NCBI GenBank assembly: GCA_964229355.1
Contig: CAXRDE010000013.1
Location: 1-35,676, forward strand
Length of the DNA: 35,676 nucleotides
Source of the DNA: CAXRDE01 sp964229355
Lineage (GTDB): Bacteria > Cyanobacteriota > Sericytochromatia > UBA7694
Reading direction: 5' to 3'
A model generated the notes under the pieces. The model had not been told where the DNA came from and searched no databases. It saw only the letters and a program-made list of their open reading frames with translations. Each line of letters begins with the position of its first letter. Within the stretch, counting starts at the first letter, position 1. Made by a program: the position numbers and the translations under genes. Shown in pieces: positions 33,429 through 35,676 of this stretch.

Positions 33429-34575
33429 CTACGGGATGATGCCATTGCCGTTGTATCGTTCGCCATAAATCCCGTACTTATCACCGTCTTGAAAACTTTG
33501 CCAGGTGACCACAAAGTCTCCGTCGTCGTCCATGGCTATCGCAGCATTTTGTTGATTATTCGTTGTGTAAGTGTTGATCCCAAACTCTAAACCCTGGGGC
33601 GTGCCCGCAGCATTGTACCGCTGACCATAAACCCCGTACTTACTACCATCTTGGCTACTTTCCCAGGTGACCACAAAGTCGCCGTCGGCGTCCATGGCTA
33701 TGGCAGCATTGCGTTGGGCGTTGGTTGTGTAAGTGTTGACTCTAAATTCAGAACCCTGAGGCACACCCGATGCATTATAACGCTGGCCATAAACGCTATA
33801 ACTGCTATCTTGACCATTACTTTGCCAGGTGATTACGAAATCACCGTCGGCGTCCATGGCTATCGCAGCATTGCTTTGATTACTTGAAGTGTAGGTGTTG
33901 ACCCTGAACTCAGCATCCTGAGGCACCCCCGAGGCATTATACCGCTGAGCATAAATACCGTAATTACCGCCATCCTGGCTACTGCTTCGCCAGGTGACCA
34001 CAAAGTCTCCGTCGTCGTCCATGGCTATCGCAGAATTGAATTGACTATTCGTCGTGTAGGTATTAACCCTGAATTCAGAACCCTGAGGCACTCCTGAGGC
34101 ATTATACCGCTGGCCATAAATACCATAACTACTGCCATCCTGGCTATCATCGTGCCAGGTGACCACAAAGTCTCCGTTGGCGTCCATGGCTATCGCAGGA
34201 TTACGTTGATTATTCGTCGTGTAAGTGTTGACCCTGAATTCAGACTCCTGAGGCACCCCTGAGGCATTATATCGCTGAGCGTAAATACCGTAATAGGCAC
34301 CATCCTGTCCAGAGCTTTCCCAGGTGATTACAAAGTCTCCATCGTCGTCCATGGCTATTGCAGGATTGATTTGATTATTCATCGTGTAGGTATTGACTCT
34401 AAATTCAGAACCCTGAGCTACACCCGCGGCATTATACCGCTGGCCATAGATACCGTTATTACTACCATCCTGCCCATAACTTGTCCAGGTGACCACAAAG
34501 TCGCCATCGTCGTCCATCGCTATTGCAGTATTGGTTTGACTACCCGTGGTGTAAGTATTCACCCTGAATTCCTCA
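33429..34575. repeat. Seven tandem ~165-bp coding repeats
   Basis: Units of roughly 160-168 bp are strongly similar at the DNA level, each with the same run encoding AMDxDGDFVVTW. They run from the 3' end of the gene to about 34575. The last two units by protein order are one or two codons shorter. DNA-level similarity points to recent unequal crossing-over or gene conversion. Confidence 0.8.
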
Positions 34576-35582
34576 CGAAGCCCAGGCACCACCAGAGGCA
34601 CTATAACCAAAGCATCACTGACGCTAACCGCTGCGCTCTGCAACAGGTTACCGCTGGTATCGTAGGCACTAAGTAGCCAGTTGCCAGGAATGACCTGAGC
34701 AAAGCTCACCATGCTCCCGCTTGCGCTGCCTTCGGCAAGCATCAGGGGTTTAGACAAAGGGTCATTTAAAACAAAGCGGACGGCATTGGGTAAGTTTGCC
34801 CCATTGGTTGTCGTGACGTTGACCTGAACGGTCTGTGTTGTGACGGTGTTATCGGCCAAAGCACTGGCTGTAGGAAGAGCCTGGCCGCCAGTGACAAGGT
34901 CCGCCATGGCCGCCCCATCAAATAAGGCAGGGTCCCGGCCAAATTCGCCGGTTTGTGCGTTGTATTGCAGCACTTCGGTCAACAAAAGGGTTTGCAGGGC
35001 CGGTATATCTAAACCGTTAAGGGCACTGACCCGCTCAGTGAGCAGGGTGTAAAGCAGGTCATACAGCAAATTTCGGGCGCGGTTCAGGGTGAAATTAACG
35101 GTGGTTACTCCAGTTTGCGAGCGATACCAGGCACTGGCCTCAAAAGCCTCAAGGGGTTCCTGACTGGCATTAAAGCCTTCGACGCGCACCAGGCGGAGCT
35201 TGCCGTTGTCGGTGGGAATATTAGAGAGGGTGACGTTAAGGCTGTCGCCGTTTACGGGCAAGTATTCATCGCCGTCTTGCGTAATGGGGGTGGCAATGCC
35301 TTCGCCCACCAGGGTCACTTTAACAAAGGCGAGCTGTTCGGGCTGTGCCAACTGGGTGCGAAAGCCGGGTAACTGAAGCTGCAAGCGCAGATGCTCCGTG
35401 TTACCTGCAAAGTGCAAGCTGACCCCGTGATTCAGCGCAACGGGTTGATCAGAGGTTTGATCAGAGGGTTGGGTCTGAAGCAATGCGGTATTGGCCGTGG
35501 GTGCCGAGACAAGGGGCGCAGAGACTTGACAGGCTATGAGGCTAAGAGACAGAGAGATTGAAAGCAAGTGTTGAATTTTCAT
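33429..35582 (-). CDS. Lipoprotein with seven ~55-aa tandem repeats
   Basis: This 717-aa protein starts with a lipoprotein signal (lipobox SLIAC, Cys18) and has a ~315-aa N-terminal region without recognisable motifs. Seven tandem repeats end the protein. The repeat consensus is EFRVNTYTTNNQ..AIAMD followed by DGDFVVTW, then QDG.YGIYGQRYNASGVPQ. Conserved Asp-rich DxDGDF loops suggest calcium binding or beta-propeller blades, and similar repeats occur in large surface proteins of several phyla. The start at 35582 is chosen for the lipobox and an AAGGA Shine-Dalgarno about 10 nt upstream. A longer frame to 35663 lies within the preceding gene. That gene's stop is 13 nt upstream and carries the same repeat, so the two are paralogous operon partners. 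Confidence 0.85.
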   Translation of the reverse strand: MKIQHLLSISLSLSLIACQVSAPLVSAPTANTALLQTQPSDQTSDQPVALNHGVSLHFAGNTEHLRLQLQLPGFRTQLAQPEQLAFVKVTLVGEGIATPITQDGDEYLPVNGDSLNVTLSNIPTDNGKLRLVRVEGFNASQEPLEAFEASAWYRSQTGVTTVNFTLNRARNLLYDLLYTLLTERVSALNGLDIPALQTLLLTEVLQYNAQTGEFGRDPALFDGAAMADLVTGGQALPTASALADNTVTTQTVQVNVTTTNGANLPNAVRFVLNDPLSKPLMLAEGSASGSMVSFAQVIPGNWLLSAYDTSGNLLQSAAVSVSDALVIVPLVVPGLREEFRVNTYTTGSQTNTAIAMDDDGDFVVTWTSYGQDGSNNGIYGQRYNAAGVAQGSEFRVNTYTMNNQINPAIAMDDDGDFVITWESSGQDGAYYGIYAQRYNASGVPQESEFRVNTYTTNNQRNPAIAMDANGDFVVTWHDDSQDGSSYGIYGQRYNASGVPQGSEFRVNTYTTNSQFNSAIAMDDDGDFVVTWRSSSQDGGNYGIYAQRYNASGVPQDAEFRVNTYTSSNQSNAAIAMDADGDFVITWQSNGQDSSYSVYGQRYNASGVPQGSEFRVNTYTTNAQRNAAIAMDADGDFVVTWESSQDGSKYGVYGQRYNAAGTPQGLEFGINTYTTNNQQNAAIAMDDDGDFVVTWQSFQDGDKYGIYGERYNGNGIIP

Positions 35583-35595
35583 ATTGAATGTTTCC

Positions 35596-35676
35596 TTATT
35601 TCGCCATTCCGTTGGCCTGGTATTGCTTGCTATAAATACCGTAATAGTCACCGTCCTGGCCATTGCTTTGCCAGGT
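35596..35676 (-). CDS. C-terminal end of a second repeat protein (partial)
   Basis: The last 26 codons and stop of a minus-strand gene whose 5' part lies beyond the window. The residues TWQSNGQDGDYYGIYSKQY match the end of the ~55-aa repeat of the downstream lipoprotein. It is therefore a sister gene, 13 nt upstream of that lipoprotein's ATG. Nothing can be said of its N-terminus. Confidence 0.7.
   Translation of the reverse strand, partial: TWQSNGQDGDYYGIYSKQYQANGMAK

Noticed and set aside
33429..34575. Regular repeats considered as a CRISPR array
   Set aside because: Units are ~165 bp, coding, in one frame, and have no spacer-repeat alternation.
35583..35663. N-terminal extension of the repeat lipoprotein
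   Set aside because: It lies mostly within the preceding gene's end in another frame. The lipobox start with a Shine-Dalgarno is at 35582.
1..35676. tRNA, rRNA, riboswitches, rho-independent terminators, IS elements
   Set aside because: None was found. Convergent gene ends at 6880/6883, 16007/16024, 19463/19481 and 26940/26967 have no GC hairpin followed by a T-run, and no inverted repeats or transposase motifs were seen.

Overview
The window looks like chromosomal DNA of a Gram-negative (diderm) bacterium. It encodes an Omp85 outer-membrane protein, several lipobox lipoproteins and many TPR proteins. The CrtR-like carotenoid hydroxylase, the DUF4915/TIGR03032 protein and the GT41/TPR glycosyltransferases suggest the Cyanobacteria/Melainabacteria/Sericytochromatia/Blackallbacteria neighbourhood. 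That placement is inference from gene content only. I recognise no rRNA, tRNA, CRISPR, IS element or prophage module.

Layout. (1) 1-5388: a minus-strand operon of three lipoproteins joined by ATGA overlaps. The middle one is a 1349-aa subtilisin-family protease, and a good promoter lies in front. (2) 5396-8971: a decayed 3' fragment of a CDP-glycerol-transferase-like gene, a putative secreted HExxH metallopeptidase, the intact paralogue of the decayed gene, and an MprF-C-like (DUF2156-type) protein. (3) 8933-14091: a minus-strand operon of AI-2E/PerM permease, Omp85 protein and prolyl oligopeptidase. (4) 14133-19463: a membrane-anchored MutS-like ATPase, a TPR protein, a glycine-zipper protein and a lysozyme-like protein. 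(5) 19481-25305: a JetA-JetB-JetC (Wadjet/MksBEF-type SMC) operon with its promoter and no JetD nuclease beside it. (6) 25310-26940: a SAM methyltransferase divergent from a CrtR-like diiron hydroxylase. (7) 26967-33387: a glycosylation cluster containing a GT61-like enzyme, a GT41 enzyme with TPRs at its C-terminus, a DUF4915/TIGR03032 protein and a second TPR+GT41-like protein. The GT41 gene and the DUF4915 gene are driven from back-to-back divergent promoters. (8) 33429-35676: a lipoprotein with seven ~55-aa tandem repeats, preceded by the end of a second gene carrying the same repeat.

The common theme is the cell envelope: lipoproteins, outer-membrane assembly, exported peptidases, glycosyl/polymer transferases and peptidoglycan. 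The JetABC operon is the main exception and the most interesting system. Several genes, including a divergent pair, carry a TANNNT box only 6-7 nt before the start codon and lack a Shine-Dalgarno sequence, which suggests leaderless transcription. The lipoprotein operon at the left edge is visibly AT-richer than the rest.
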